A stretch of 64,000 bases of DNA from Clostridium sp. cel8 (GCF_014050525.1 NZ_JACGAG010000005.1:93672-157671); one strand, 5' to 3'; counted from the first letter of the stretch, positions 41,626 through 51,453 are shown. Program-made: numbers and translations. Notes: generated by a model not told the origin, from the letters alone.

Positions 41626-42684
41626 TCATATAACAAGTTTTTCAACATATAAATCTTTTTCTTTTTTTAAATCTAAGAATCCATCTTCATCTAAAAGCAG
41701 AGGTTGTGTTAAATTATTGATGTTTATTTGGATCACTTTGCATGATTTTTTATTATTTAGTAAAACATTTTCGCCAATAAAATAATTTATTACATGATTT
41801 AAAAATGTATTACAATATTCACAATCTAGCTTTCCAAGGCTTTGTTCTTGAATAACTTTTAAAGCTTCAAAAGGACCACTTATATTTTGGGAGTATTTAT
41901 TTGAATTTACTTCATCAAATAAATCTGCAATAGCTATTATTTTTGCAAATTTATGAATTTTATCTCCAGTAATTCCAAGAGGGTATCCAGAACCATCCAT
42001 TTTTTCATGATGCATCAACACTCCATAGAATATAGACTTGTTGATATAAGGAATTTTTTTGACAAAGTTATACCCTATAACAGGATGAGTTTTAAAAATT
42101 TTAAATTCTTCTTCACTAAGGTTTTGTTCATCTTGAACTATAGAAGCAGGTATTTTCGTTTTTCCAAAATCATGAAGTATAGCAGAATATGTAAGTAAAT
42201 TTAAGTCTGTATTACTCAGATTTAACCACTTTCCAAGTATAAAACTCATTGCTGCTACGTTTATACTGTGCCTATAGATATTGTCATTACCACTTCCATA
42301 AAAAACTATATTTTTAATAACAGCACCTGTAGAGTCAAATTCTAGTTGTATTTTTTCGGAAAAAGTTCTTATTTCTTTAATTTCAGGAACTTTAAGGTTT
42401 GATATTTTGTTGAATATTTCTTTCAAATTTGAAGAAAATTTATCAAATGTAGCTTGTACAGTGCTTATTGTTTTATTTTTTAATATGAATGGTTCCTTAG
42501 AGTCATCTTCTAGATATATTTCTACTTTATCTATAATATAATTTTCCTTTAAATTTTTGATAATTGACTCTGTAACTGGTATGTCTTTAGTTAAAAGTTC
42601 TTTATTTTCAATAATCACGTCATTTGCTAATATCATCCCTGGTTTTAATTCATTTATTGGCACCAGTTTTGTACTTAATTGCAT
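41626..42684 (-). CDS. HD-GYP domain cyclic-di-GMP phosphodiesterase
   Basis: 352 residues. An N-terminal DUF3391-like part (P-I-N-E-L-K-P-G-M-I-L-A near residue 10) is followed by a canonical HD-GYP domain with L-H-D-F-G-K near 171, H-P-V-I-G-Y near 201 and M-H-H-E-K-M-D-G-S-G-Y-P near 225, all metal and GYP residues present. ATG 42684 sits 6 bases after GAGGTG; the GTG at 42693 is too close. No membrane span or receiver is seen, so its input signal is unknown. Confidence 0.9.
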   Translation of the reverse strand: MQLSTKLVPINELKPGMILANDVIIENKELLTKDIPVTESIIKNLKENYIIDKVEIYLEDDSKEPFILKNKTISTVQATFDKFSSNLKEIFNKISNLKVPEIKEIRTFSEKIQLEFDSTGAVIKNIVFYGSGNDNIYRHSINVAAMSFILGKWLNLSNTDLNLLTYSAILHDFGKTKIPASIVQDEQNLSEEEFKIFKTHPVIGYNFVKKIPYINKSIFYGVLMHHEKMDGSGYPLGITGDKIHKFAKIIAIADLFDEVNSNKYSQNISGPFEALKVIQEQSLGKLDCEYCNTFLNHVINYFIGENVLLNNKKSCKVIQININNLTQPLLLDEDGFLDLKKEKDLYVEKLVI

Positions 42685-42835
42685 ATTGCTCACCTCGTAT
42701 TATTAATTAAATTAGCAATATATAACATCTATACATATTATCGTTTGATTTTTGAATTACTAAATAGATTTTTAACAAAAATAACTTAAAAATCCACTGA
42801 TTTTTATTTGTATTTTATTTATATAAAAATTTATA

Positions 42836-42867
42836 TTAAAAAGCAGAGAAATGTATAAATTCTCTGC
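42836..42867 (-). terminator. Terminator of the ACT-UPF0210 operon
   Basis: Read on the minus strand: stem GCAGAGAA/TTCTCTGC (42843-42867), then a T5 run. Confidence 0.8.
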
Positions 42868-42905
42868 AATATTTTGCTAATATATCAATTATATAAAATA
42901 AATTA

Positions 42906-44264
42906 CTAATTTTTAAAACTATGAATTGGAGCAGGAATCCTTCCGCCTCTGTCTATAAAAGTTTCACTTGAAAATTTGCTTATAGGCATTATAGGTGCCA
43001 TGCCAAGAAGACCTCCAAAATTTACTTTATCGCCTACTTTTTTACCGTATACAGGAATTACCCTTACAGCAGTTGTTTTGTTATTTACCATTCCAATAGC
43101 TGCTTCATCTGCAATTATTCCAGATATGGTAGATGCTGGTGTATCTCCAGGTATACCTATCATATCAAGACCTACTGAACATACACAAGTCATTGCCTCC
43201 AATTTTTCAATATTTAGAGAACCTACATTTACTGCATTTATCATGCCTTCATCTTCACTTACAGGTATAAATGCTCCGCTTAACCCTCCAACTTGGGATG
43301 CTGCCATTATACCGCCTTTTTTTACAGCATCATTTAACATTGCAAGAGCTGCAGTGGTTCCTGGACATCCACAGCTTTCAATTCCTATTTCTTCTAAGAC
43401 TCTAGCAACGCTGTCACCTACAGCAGGAGTAGGAGCAAGAGATAGATCAACTATTCCAAAAGGAACATTTAATCTTTTTGAAGCTTCACAAGCTACTAGT
43501 TGCCCCATTCTTGTTATTTTAAAAGCAGTCTTTTTTATTGTTTCGGCAACTGTATTAAAATCTTCACCACGAACTTCTTCTAAGGCACATTTTACAACAC
43601 CAGGTCCACTTACTCCAACATTTATAATACTTTCTGCTTCTCCTACTCCATGGAAGGCACCTGCCATGAAAGGATTATCTTCAACTGCATTTGCAAATAC
43701 TACAAGCTTTGCACATCCTATACTCTCATTATCTCTAGATAGATAAGCAGTCTTTTTAACTATTTCTCCCATGTGCTTTACTGCATCCATATTTATACCG
43801 GATCGTGTGCTTCCAACATTAACAGAAGAACATACTTTTTCTGTTACAGATAGAGCTTCAGGAATTGAGTCTATTAGTATTCTGTCGCCTTTTGTATAAC
43901 CTTTGTGTACAAGAGCTGAAAATCCACCTATAAAGTCAATTCCAAGAGTTTTTGTAGCTTTATCCAGTACTTTTGCAAATTCTACATAGCTTAAATCTGA
44001 AGTAGCTTGAGCTATTAATGATATAGGGGTAACAGATACTCTTTTATGTATTATAGGTATTCCATATTCTGTTTCTATGTCATTGGCTACTTTTACAAGA
44101 TGTTCTGCCTGCTTAGTTATTTTATCATATATTTTATTACGGCATTTTTGACTATCACTATCTATGCAGTCAAGAAGTGATATACCCATTGTAATTGTCC
44201 TTATATCAAGATTTTCTTTTTCTATCATATTTATTGTTTCCATTATATTTTTAAAATTAATCAT
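42906..44264 (-). CDS. UPF0210 (PFL/DUF711 family) protein
   Basis: 452 residues. The family stretches include [10 protein letters not shown] near residue 139, [13 protein letters not shown] near 173, F-H-G-V-G-E-A near 222 and [14 protein letters not shown] near 370. The PFL-like fold hints at a glycyl-radical relative, but no radical loop is evident and the reaction is unknown. ATG 44264 follows AGGAGGAG; a frame starting at 44312 would overlap the ACT gene and is rejected. It lies 37 bases after that gene. Confidence 0.88.
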   Translation of the reverse strand: MINFKNIMETINMIEKENLDIRTITMGISLLDCIDSDSQKCRNKIYDKITKQAEHLVKVANDIETEYGIPIIHKRVSVTPISLIAQATSDLSYVEFAKVLDKATKTLGIDFIGGFSALVHKGYTKGDRILIDSIPEALSVTEKVCSSVNVGSTRSGINMDAVKHMGEIVKKTAYLSRDNESIGCAKLVVFANAVEDNPFMAGAFHGVGEAESIINVGVSGPGVVKCALEEVRGEDFNTVAETIKKTAFKITRMGQLVACEASKRLNVPFGIVDLSLAPTPAVGDSVARVLEEIGIESCGCPGTTAALAMLNDAVKKGGIMAASQVGGLSGAFIPVSEDEGMINAVNVGSLNIEKLEAMTCVCSVGLDMIGIPGDTPASTISGIIADEAAIGMVNNKTTAVRVIPVYGKKVGDKVNFGGLLGMAPIMPISKFSSETFIDRGGRIPAPIHSFKN

Positions 44265-44301
44265 TGGAGCTCCTCCTATATTTTTAACAGTGAAAAATAT
44301 A

Positions 44302-44571
44302 TTAAATCTCATGCATTGAAGTAAATATATCTTCTCTTTGAATTTTAATTGAAACGTGTATTTTATTCGCCATATCTTTAAGTATGTTTTTTAGTAAATT
44401 GAAATCAACTTTCATTTTTGATATATCTACTAACATTACCATTGTAAAATAACCATTTATAAGTGTTTGATTTATGTCTAGAATATTTATGTTGTTTTTT
44501 GAAAGTACAGACGTTACTTGGTGAATTATTCCAACTTTATCCTTACCTAATACGGTTATTATTGCCTTCAT
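44302..44571 (-). CDS. ACT domain protein (UPF0237)
   Basis: 89 residues forming a single ACT domain: [15 protein letters not shown] near the start, with the ligand-loop G-K-D-K-V-G-I-I-H and a second half ending K-I-H-V-S-I. ACT domains bind amino acids. It is always paired with UPF0210 in many Firmicutes. Here the pair lies behind a glycine riboswitch, which suggests glycine as the sensed or handled compound. GAGGAG precedes ATG. Confidence 0.9.
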   Translation of the reverse strand: MKAIITVLGKDKVGIIHQVTSVLSKNNINILDINQTLINGYFTMVMLVDISKMKVDFNLLKNILKDMANKIHVSIKIQREDIFTSMHEI

Positions 44572-44623
44572 TTTTACATCTCCTCATTATATTAATATTT
44601 TGTCTTTAATTTTATAAATTTAT

Positions 44624-44654
44624 AAAATTAAAAGAGGCTAGAAAAATAGCCTCT
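44624..44654 (-). terminator. Attenuator between glycine riboswitch and ACT gene
   Basis: On the minus strand: perfect stem AGAGGCTA/TAGCCTCT (44633-44654), then a T-rich run. It lies 40 bases after the aptamer and 53 before the ACT start, as expected for an ON-type platform. Confidence 0.78.
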
Positions 44655-44694
44655 GAGAAATTAACTTTAGTGTAAAATATATATTTTACATATT

Positions 44695-44790
44695 ATACAA
44701 AATCTCTGTCCTTTTACCTGAGAGTTTCGCTATTAATTTTATATAGCTTTCCCCTTCGGCGCTCAATAGAGTCTCTCCAGAGGTTCGTCA
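44695..44790 (-). ncRNA. Glycine riboswitch (single aptamer)
   Basis: Read on the minus strand: CTGGAGAGACTC, then GAGCGCCGAAGGGGAAAGC, a variable P3 arm, then AACTCTCAGGTAAAAGGACAGAG. These are the conserved glycine aptamer segments. I see only one full aptamer; sequence on its 5' side (to about 44830) may form the ghost helix of singleton types. It faces the ACT-UPF0210 genes. Confidence 0.92.
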
Positions 44791-44889
44791 GATAATAGTC
44801 TATTAAAATTCAATTATCTTCATCCGATATTTAGCGATATTTAGATAAATTATAAAAGAATTATAGCACATAGTTGTGCTTAAATCAAA

Positions 44890-44919
44890 TAAAAAAACTT
44901 ACAGAAAATATACTGTAAG
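44890..44919 (-). terminator. Terminator of tpx
   Basis: On the minus strand: stem CTTACAG/CTGTAAG (44898-44919), followed by T7. Confidence 0.82.
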
Positions 44920-44933
44920 CTTTTATCTAACAT

Positions 44934-45428
44934 TTATTTTGCTTGTTTTGCAGCTTCCAAAATTTCATCATAATTTGGATAGTCAGTAACTTCAGGAAGA
45001 TAGTTTGCATATGTAACTTTGTTATTACTGTCAACTACAAAAGCAGTTCTTGCAAGAAGTCCAAGATCTGTTATATAAGTTCCAAAATTTTTTCCAAAGC
45101 TTCTGTCTTTATAATCAGATGCTGTAACTACATTTTTAACTCCTTTTGCTGCACACCATCTACTTTGTGCAAAAGGGAGATCCATAGATATTGTATAGAC
45201 TGTAACTCCTGGTATTTCAGAAGTTTTTTCGTTAAATGTTCTAGTTTCTGTATCACATACAGGTGTATCTAAAGAAGGAACTGTTAAAAAAATTCTTACT
45301 CCCTTAGTATCTTTAAGAGATATTGGATTAAGATTGTTATCTATTACGGTAAAGTCAGGTGCAGTATCACCTACTTTTACAGTATTTCCACATAATTTTA
45401 CAGGTTTTCCTTGAAATTTTAATTCCAC
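44934..45428 (-). CDS. tpx: Thiol peroxidase (atypical 2-Cys peroxiredoxin)
   Basis: 164 residues. The peroxidatic Cys is in T-P-V-C-D-T-E-T near residue 59 and the resolving Cys in S-R-W-C-A-A-K-G near 93, the Tpx pattern. The family reduces alkyl and hydrogen peroxides in the cytoplasm with thioredoxin. GTG start at 45428-45426 after GGAGGG. The single-gene unit has its own terminator; oxygen-stress use fits an anaerobe. Confidence 0.94.
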   Translation of the reverse strand: MELKFQGKPVKLCGNTVKVGDTAPDFTVIDNNLNPISLKDTKGVRIFLTVPSLDTPVCDTETRTFNEKTSEIPGVTVYTISMDLPFAQSRWCAAKGVKNVVTASDYKDRSFGKNFGTYITDLGLLARTAFVVDSNNKVTYANYLPEVTDYPNYDEILEAAKQAK

Positions 45429-45681
45429 TTAAATCCCTCCAAATAAATTATATTCTTAAATAACTATTATTTTTTAATATAATTTAATTATATCACAATA
45501 AAATATAATATGCAATCAAATTAGAACCTATTTATTGGATATAATGTATTTGATATGAAAAGTAATTTGCGCAATATCTAAGAATTCATATAGATTAACA
45601 ATAATTTAGTATATAGTGTATAATATAAAATGTAAAAATACTCATCTGTGAGATATTGAAGATAAGGAGTGTATAGTTGGA

Positions 45682-46425
45682 TTGGAAGATTTGGGAGGAA
45701 AAATAGCAGTTGTCACTGGTGCATCTAGTGGTATAGGTAAAGCTATAGCACTTGATTTGGCAAAGTGTGGTGCAAATGTAGTTATAAATTATAAAAATAA
45801 TAAAATTGGAGCAGAGGAAACATTACTTGAAGTAAGAAAATGTGGCTCCACAGGAATTATAGTTTCCGGTGACGTAAGCATATATGAAGAAGCAAAAAAG
45901 TTAATAGATAGTGCAGTGAAAAATATGGGGAAAATCGACATATTAGTGAATAATGCAGGAATTTCAGAAATAGGTCTTTTTATGGATATGAAAGAAGAAG
46001 AGTGGAATAGAATAATAGATGTTGATCTTAAAGGAGTGCTTAATTGTACTCATTGTTCGCTAAAATATATGGCTGAAAAAAAGTCAGGAAATATAGTAAA
46101 TATATCTTCTATGTGGGGAAATGTAGGAGCATCCTGCGAGGCAGTTTATTCTTCAGTTAAAGGTGCAGTTAATTCATTTACAAAAGCCATTGCAAAGGAA
46201 ATGGCACCTTCAAATATAAGGATAAACGCAGTAGCACCAGGGGTTATTGATACTAAAATGAATAAATGGCTTACAAAAGAGGAAAAAGATGCTTTGATAA
46301 ATGAAATACCATTAGGAAGATTTGCACAAGCAGATGAAATAAGTAAAGTGGTAACTTTCTTATGTAGTGAATCTTCTAAATATATAACAGGTCAGGTTTT
46401 GACAGTAGATGGTGGCATGTTGTAA
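45682..46425 (+). CDS. ymfI: SDR oxidoreductase, YmfI/EfpI-like (elongation factor P 5-aminopentanone reductase family)
   Basis: 247 residues. NAD(P) motif T-G-A-S-S-G-I-G near residue 13, N-N-A-G near 90, catalytic Ser in I-S-S-M-W-G near 141 and Y-S-S-V-K near 154. The S-M-W-G-N-V-G-A-S-C-E stretch separates this group from FabG (S-V-V-G), and in Bacillus the group reduces 5-aminopentanone on EF-P. Whether EF-P is so modified here is unknown; FabG-like use is the alternative. TTG start after AAGGAG. Confidence 0.75.
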   Translation: MEDLGGKIAVVTGASSGIGKAIALDLAKCGANVVINYKNNKIGAEETLLEVRKCGSTGIIVSGDVSIYEEAKKLIDSAVKNMGKIDILVNNAGISEIGLFMDMKEEEWNRIIDVDLKGVLNCTHCSLKYMAEKKSGNIVNISSMWGNVGASCEAVYSSVKGAVNSFTKAIAKEMAPSNIRINAVAPGVIDTKMNKWLTKEEKDALINEIPLGRFAQADEISKVVTFLCSESSKYITGQVLTVDGGML

Positions 46426-46539
46426 TTTTTTTGAAATAATAATTTTTATTAAAAATATATTAAAAAGCCTAATAAATGTCCGATAAATAATTGGATGATG
46501 TAAAAATCTATAAAAATTTATAAAATAGGATGAATTGAT

Positions 46540-47373
46540 ATGAATAAAGTTATAATATTGGATGATATGGCATATATGAGGTATAGAGTTAAAGACACCA
46601 TAGAAGATATGGGATTGGAAGTCTGTGAATCTAGTAATTCATTTGATTTTTTCAATAAACTTTCTGATAATATGAATGATATTGTACTCATAATATTAGA
46701 AGTTGGACTTAGTAATGAAGATGGATTTGAAATACTAAAAAAAGTTAAAGCTAAAGAATTCAATATACCTGTAATGGTTCTTACAAAACTTAATACGAGA
46801 GATGCATTTATAAAGTGTATAAAGGAAGGGACATCTGAATATATTTTAAAACCATTTAATACTAAGATGTTTATTGAAAGAGTAAAAAAGCTTATTAAAC
46901 TATATAAGGATGAAAATATTAGCGGAGAAATAAAATATTTGAACTTTGAAGAGTATATTAATAAACAAATAGAAAAATCAAGACAGAAAAATACTGAGTT
47001 ATCAATTATAATGTCTAGTATTATAAAGGTAAATGCAAAAAAAACCGATGAGAAGATAGAGGTTAATGATAGCTATCTTGTTTTCTTGGATGTAGTTTAT
47101 GAAAATATCAAAAAGATTTTTAAGGTTCCAGATTTATTTGAAAAATATGGAATATCTGCTTTTATATCTGTTATTCCTAATTGTAGTGAAAATTTATCAA
47201 AATACAAAATAAGTCAGATGAATCATATATACAATAGTGTAAGAAATGAAGATTCAAAACACACGGAGTATGAACTTGTGAGTTCATCTGTTACATTTCC
47301 AAAGGATGGATTTAATAAAAGTGAGCTTTTAGATAAATTGGCTTTAAAAATGAAGCGTAAAATAAATGCATAA
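46540..47373 (+). CDS. Pseudo-receiver / degenerate GGDEF protein
   Basis: 277 residues. Residues 3-120 form a receiver domain: acidic pocket L-D-D near residue 5, conserved T in V-L-T-K and K in L-K-P-F near 104. The phospho-acceptor site reads L-I-I-L-E-V-G-L near 53, so Glu replaces Asp. Residues about 130-275 resemble a GGDEF domain whose signature is K-Y-G-I-S-A-F in place of R-Y-G-G-D-E-F near 207, so cyclase activity is unlikely. It may be a constitutively 'on' or ligand-binding scaffold. Confidence 0.78.
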   Translation: MNKVIILDDMAYMRYRVKDTIEDMGLEVCESSNSFDFFNKLSDNMNDIVLIILEVGLSNEDGFEILKKVKAKEFNIPVMVLTKLNTRDAFIKCIKEGTSEYILKPFNTKMFIERVKKLIKLYKDENISGEIKYLNFEEYINKQIEKSRQKNTELSIIMSSIIKVNAKKTDEKIEVNDSYLVFLDVVYENIKKIFKVPDLFEKYGISAFISVIPNCSENLSKYKISQMNHIYNSVRNEDSKHTEYELVSSSVTFPKDGFNKSELLDKLALKMKRKINA

Positions 47374-47381
47374 TAATACAA

Positions 47382-47436
47382 AAATAATCCTATAGAATAG
47401 ACATTATAAATATGTCAATCTATAGGATTATTTATT
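47382..47436. terminator. Terminator between the pseudo-receiver gene and the CHAP gene
   Basis: Perfect 15-bp stem AAATAATCCTATAGA with TCTATAGGATTATTT and an inner GACAT/ATGTC hairpin. It is positioned for both converging genes. Confidence 0.88.
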
Positions 47437-47488
47437 AAATAAAATAATCTATATAGAAATTGAAATTAAGTATTATTTATAATTAAAA

Positions 47489-48739
47489 CTATAAATTTAT
47501 ATAGCTGGAATGAACATATCCAACTTGTCCACCTACATTGACTTTATACCAGAGGCCGCTAGTTCCTATGATTGAAACTTTAGTGCCATTTGCTAGAGAT
47601 GCAATTACACGACCTGTCCATGGACTTAGACGTAAATTCAAAGCAGATGAAGGATTCTTTAAGGTTACGATTCCATATTTTGATGAACTTTTAGGCGATA
47701 CAGTAGTTGATGATGTAGTTTGTGTAGAAGTAGATATGTAGCTTGCAAAAACATATCCAATTTTTCCACCTACATTAACTTTGTACCATCCATTGCTTGT
47801 ACCTAGTATATCTACTGCTGTTCCATTTGAAAGGATACCTATTATATTGCCATTTGGAACATTTCTTAAATTTAAAGCAGAAAATTTATTCTTTAATTTA
47901 ACAAATCCTTTTTTAGATGTATTTGATACAGATGTATTAATAGCTTTTGCAGTTGAAGAACTAAGAAGGTTACCTGTTTTTATATAATTTGAACTTACAT
48001 ATCCATAAGTTGAGTTATATTTTATTTTATACCAATTTCCAGAAACACCTACTATATTAACTGATTGGCCATTTTTTAAACTTCCAATTATATTAGAAGA
48101 AATGTTAGCACCATTTCTTACGTTTAATGAAGTTGATACATTAACAATTCCAGTTTTTATACTTGTGCTAGTTACTTGTGTACTAGTAGATACAGTATTA
48201 GGTTGTGATTGCTTTGGAACTGGTGATTCTAAATATATGTATCCCTTCAGAAATAGATTTCCTCTATCTTGCATTTGTGATTTTGTCAATTTTTTTACGC
48301 TTCCATCATAGGATCCTCTGATATTAAAGTTACCTTCATTTAGATATACAATATCACCAGATACATCTTCTACAAATCCTACATGACCATAGCCTTTTGA
48401 TCCTCCACTCCAGACTGCAATTGAGTTTGCTCTAGGTTCACTTCCGTATGAATATATAGAATCTCTAGCATTTGCATACCACCAGTCTATAGCATTTCCA
48501 TAAAATTCGGATGGAAGGGAAATTCCTAATTTTTCAATAACTCTTCCATATGTAAACCAGGTGCACTCACCTGAGTAACCACATCTTGCAAATATATTTC
48601 CAGTGCTTGTATATGCAGCACTGCCAATATTCGGTGTAAATCCAGAAGCATGGACATTATTTTTGTATATAAGAGGATCTGCAGCCATTAAGGATGCCGA
48701 TATGAAAAAAGAAAACACTAATTTTTTAGATTTATTCAT
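47489..48739 (-). CDS. Secreted CHAP-domain cell-wall hydrolase with three SH3b domains
   Basis: 416 residues. A signal peptide (about 1-31) is followed by a CHAP domain (about 45-170) with catalytic Cys in S-G-E-C-T-W-F near residue 58 and His in Y-G-H-V-G-F-V near 118. Three bacterial SH3 repeats follow (about 197-255, 270-335 and 353-416), each with L-N-V/L-R and W-Y-K-V/I motifs. The family cuts peptidoglycan peptide bonds or amidates. The SH3 parts bind the wall. AGGAGG precedes ATG. There is a Ser/Thr-rich linker before each SH3. Confidence 0.9.
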   Translation of the reverse strand: MNKSKKLVFSFFISASLMAADPLIYKNNVHASGFTPNIGSAAYTSTGNIFARCGYSGECTWFTYGRVIEKLGISLPSEFYGNAIDWWYANARDSIYSYGSEPRANSIAVWSGGSKGYGHVGFVEDVSGDIVYLNEGNFNIRGSYDGSVKKLTKSQMQDRGNLFLKGYIYLESPVPKQSQPNTVSTSTQVTSTSIKTGIVNVSTSLNVRNGANISSNIIGSLKNGQSVNIVGVSGNWYKIKYNSTYGYVSSNYIKTGNLLSSSTAKAINTSVSNTSKKGFVKLKNKFSALNLRNVPNGNIIGILSNGTAVDILGTSNGWYKVNVGGKIGYVFASYISTSTQTTSSTTVSPKSSSKYGIVTLKNPSSALNLRLSPWTGRVIASLANGTKVSIIGTSGLWYKVNVGGQVGYVHSSYINL

Positions 48740-49017
48740 GCTTTACCTCCTAATATATCCTAATAAAATACAATTATAAACTATAAATAATTACATATTT
48801 TTTATCGAATGTTTTAAAGAAAAATTTACCTTGTAATTATTAATTTAATTATACTATATTTGTAATTAGATTTCATTTAATTTAATAAATATAAATTTTT
48901 ATAGTACAATAGTGTAAAAGAAAGGATTCTATCGGCGAAAAATTATAAAAATGTTAGAATTTATGTGAAGGGTATAGTAAAATAATATATTATTACAACT
49001 TTGAAAGAGTTGATATT
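48740..49017. other. Divergent intergenic region, CHAP hydrolase / helicase
   Basis: A+T-rich, with no frame or strong hairpin. TATACT and TATAAT-like boxes exist on both strands, but none pairs with a convincing -35. Confidence 0.35.
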
Positions 49018-51435
49018 GTGAATTGCGATAAGGTTGAAGTAAAATTATCTGTACGCAAGCTCATTGAATTTATATTGAGAAGCGGAGACTTAAATAATAA
49101 ATTTAAAAGTAGTGTTAGAGCAGTTGAAGGTACAAAAGTACATCAAAAGCTTCAAAGGCAGTACAAGTTACAAGCTGAGAAGAAAAAAGATATAGAAAAA
49201 TACGAATCTGAGGTATTTTTAAATTATGAAATTGAGTATAAAGAATTTAAATTTGTTATAGATGGAAGAATAGATGGTGTAATTACAAAGAAAAATTTTA
49301 CCATAATAGATGAAATAAAAACAGTTGCAGTTCCTCTTGAATTTATTTCTGAAAATTATAATCCGCTCCATTTTAAGCAAGCTGAATGTTATGGATATAT
49401 ATATGCGATGGAGAATAATTTAAAATATATAATTATTCAGTTGACCTATTACAATATAAATGATCACAGTACTAAATTTATAAAAAGAGAATTTGAACTT
49501 GAAGATCTTGAAAAAATATTTATGGATGTGCTGAAAAAATACTATAAATGGGTTAAATTTAAAGTGGAGTGGTATGTAAAGAGAAATCTTTCAATTAAGA
49601 ATATGAAATTTCCATTTAAAAATTATAGAAAAGGTCAGAGAAATATAGCTGTTGCAGTATATAATACAATAAGAAATGGGAAAAGATTATTTATACAGGC
49701 ACCAACAGGTATAGGAAAGACAATATCCACAATATTTCCGTCACTTAAGGCAATTAGTCAGGGTCTAACTTCAAAAATATTTTATTTAACTGCGAAAACA
49801 ATAACATCATCTGCTGCTGAAGATACTATAAAAACCATGTTAAGGTTAGGACTTAGATTAAAGGTTATGGTATTAACTGCAAAAGAAAAATTGTGTTTTA
49901 AAGAAAATGTTAATTGTAATCCAGAAGAATGTGAATTTGCAAAAGGTCATTCTGATAGAGTAAATGAAGCAATATTTAGTATAATAAATGATAATGATTT
50001 TATTACAAGAGATATAATCTTGAAATATTCACATGAGTTTAAAGTATGTCCATTTGAATTTTCTCTTGATATTGCATTGATTTGTGATTTAGTAATTTGC
50101 GATTATAATTATGCTTTTGATCCACTTGTCTATCTTAGAAGATTTTTCGATGAAGGAGCAAAAGACTATGTATTTCTCATTGATGAAGCTCATAATCTTG
50201 TAGATAGGTCTAGAGATATGTTTTCAGCTGAAATATATAAAAAAGACTTTTTAAATGTGAAAAGCTGTTTTAATCAGGATAAAAAATTGTTGAAAAATTT
50301 AAATAAGATAAATACTTATATGCTTAAATTGAAAAGAGAATTTAAAAATAGTTTTTCTAATGTACCTAGTGAAGACTTAATCTATTCAAAGGGAAATATA
50401 TGTGTTAGAAAAGAAAAATTTATAAAATTATGTGGAATGATGAGAAGTCTTTCTCTTAATTTAGAGGAATGGATAATTAAAAATAATAGCCATAAAGATT
50501 ATGAAGATGTAGTTGATTTATACTTCAAAATTAATTCATTTATAAAAATAGCTGAATTTTATGATGAAAACTTTGTAACTTATATTGAAAATATAGAAAA
50601 AGATATTAAGATAAAAATATTGTGTCTTGATTCATCTCATCTTTTAGATAAAAGTATGAAGAGAGCTAAAGCATCTATATTATTTTCAGCTACCTTATCT
50701 CCAATGAAATATTATAAGGAAGTACTTGGTGGAAGCAAAGAAGATTATAATATAACAATGCAATCACCTTTTGAAAGTAAAAACAGGGAACTTTTAATAG
50801 CAAGAAATATTAGTACAATTTATAAAGATAGAGAGAAAAGTATTATACCTATTATAAAGTACATAAATGAAGTTGTGAATTGTAAAAAAGGAAACTATAT
50901 AGTGTTTTTCCCGTCTTATCAGTATATGAATAAAGTATATGAGATATTTACAAAGCTTTATCCTAATGTAAGAACTACTATTCAAAAATTAGGTATGGAT
51001 GAGGAAGAAAAACAAGAGTTTATGTCTAATTTTAAAGAAAATATAAAAGATGTATTTGTTGCCTTTGCTGTGCTTGGAGGAATGTTTTCAGAAGGAATAG
51101 ATTTAAAGGGAAAGAAACTTATTGGAACAATAATTGTAGGCGTTGGAATTCCTGGAATATGTGTCGAGAGAGATGTAATGAAAAATCATTTTAAAAAAAA
51201 GAATAGCTTTGGATATGAGTATGCTTATATGTATCCTGGAATGAATAAGATACTACAGGCTGCAGGAAGAGTTATAAGGACAGAAAATGACAGAGGAGTT
51301 ATACTATTAATAGACAGGAGATTTGTAACACAAAGTTATAAAAAATTATTTCCTAGAGAGTGGTATCCAAATCATATAGTGGATTCTACGAAAGATGTTA
51401 AAAATATATTATATAAATTTTGGAATGAATTATAA
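49018..51435 (+). CDS. PD-(D/E)XK nuclease fused to an XPD/DinG-like Fe-S helicase
   Basis: 805 residues. Residues 1-180 look like a Cas4/RecB-type nuclease: G-T-K-V-H near 38, V-I-D-G-R-I-D-G near 79, I-I-D-E-I-K-T near 95 and a Q-A-E-C-Y-G-Y motif near 120. Residues about 200-805 are a superfamily 2 helicase with P-T-G-I-G-K-T near 228, four Cys in the Fe-S insert (about 297, 303, 308 and 343), L-I-D-E-A-H near 388, S-A-T-L near 563 and a final Q-A-A-G-R-V-I-R motif near 742. It probably handles branched or damaged DNA. GTG start. Confidence 0.83.
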   Translation: MNCDKVEVKLSVRKLIEFILRSGDLNNKFKSSVRAVEGTKVHQKLQRQYKLQAEKKKDIEKYESEVFLNYEIEYKEFKFVIDGRIDGVITKKNFTIIDEIKTVAVPLEFISENYNPLHFKQAECYGYIYAMENNLKYIIIQLTYYNINDHSTKFIKREFELEDLEKIFMDVLKKYYKWVKFKVEWYVKRNLSIKNMKFPFKNYRKGQRNIAVAVYNTIRNGKRLFIQAPTGIGKTISTIFPSLKAISQGLTSKIFYLTAKTITSSAAEDTIKTMLRLGLRLKVMVLTAKEKLCFKENVNCNPEECEFAKGHSDRVNEAIFSIINDNDFITRDIILKYSHEFKVCPFEFSLDIALICDLVICDYNYAFDPLVYLRRFFDEGAKDYVFLIDEAHNLVDRSRDMFSAEIYKKDFLNVKSCFNQDKKLLKNLNKINTYMLKLKREFKNSFSNVPSEDLIYSKGNICVRKEKFIKLCGMMRSLSLNLEEWIIKNNSHKDYEDVVDLYFKINSFIKIAEFYDENFVTYIENIEKDIKIKILCLDSSHLLDKSMKRAKASILFSATLSPMKYYKEVLGGSKEDYNITMQSPFESKNRELLIARNISTIYKDREKSIIPIIKYINEVVNCKKGNYIVFFPSYQYMNKVYEIFTKLYPNVRTTIQKLGMDEEEKQEFMSNFKENIKDVFVAFAVLGGMFSEGIDLKGKKLIGTIIVGVGIPGICVERDVMKNHFKKKNSFGYEYAYMYPGMNKILQAAGRVIRTENDRGVILLIDRRFVTQSYKKLFPREWYPNHIVDSTKDVKNILYKFWNEL

Positions 51436-51453
51436 AACAAGGGAGGATTATAA

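Noticed and set aside
42976..43746. Plus-strand frame opposite UPF0210 (256 codons)
   Set aside because: Antisense shadow of a conserved gene, with a Pro/Ser/Thr/Ile bias and no family match or SD.
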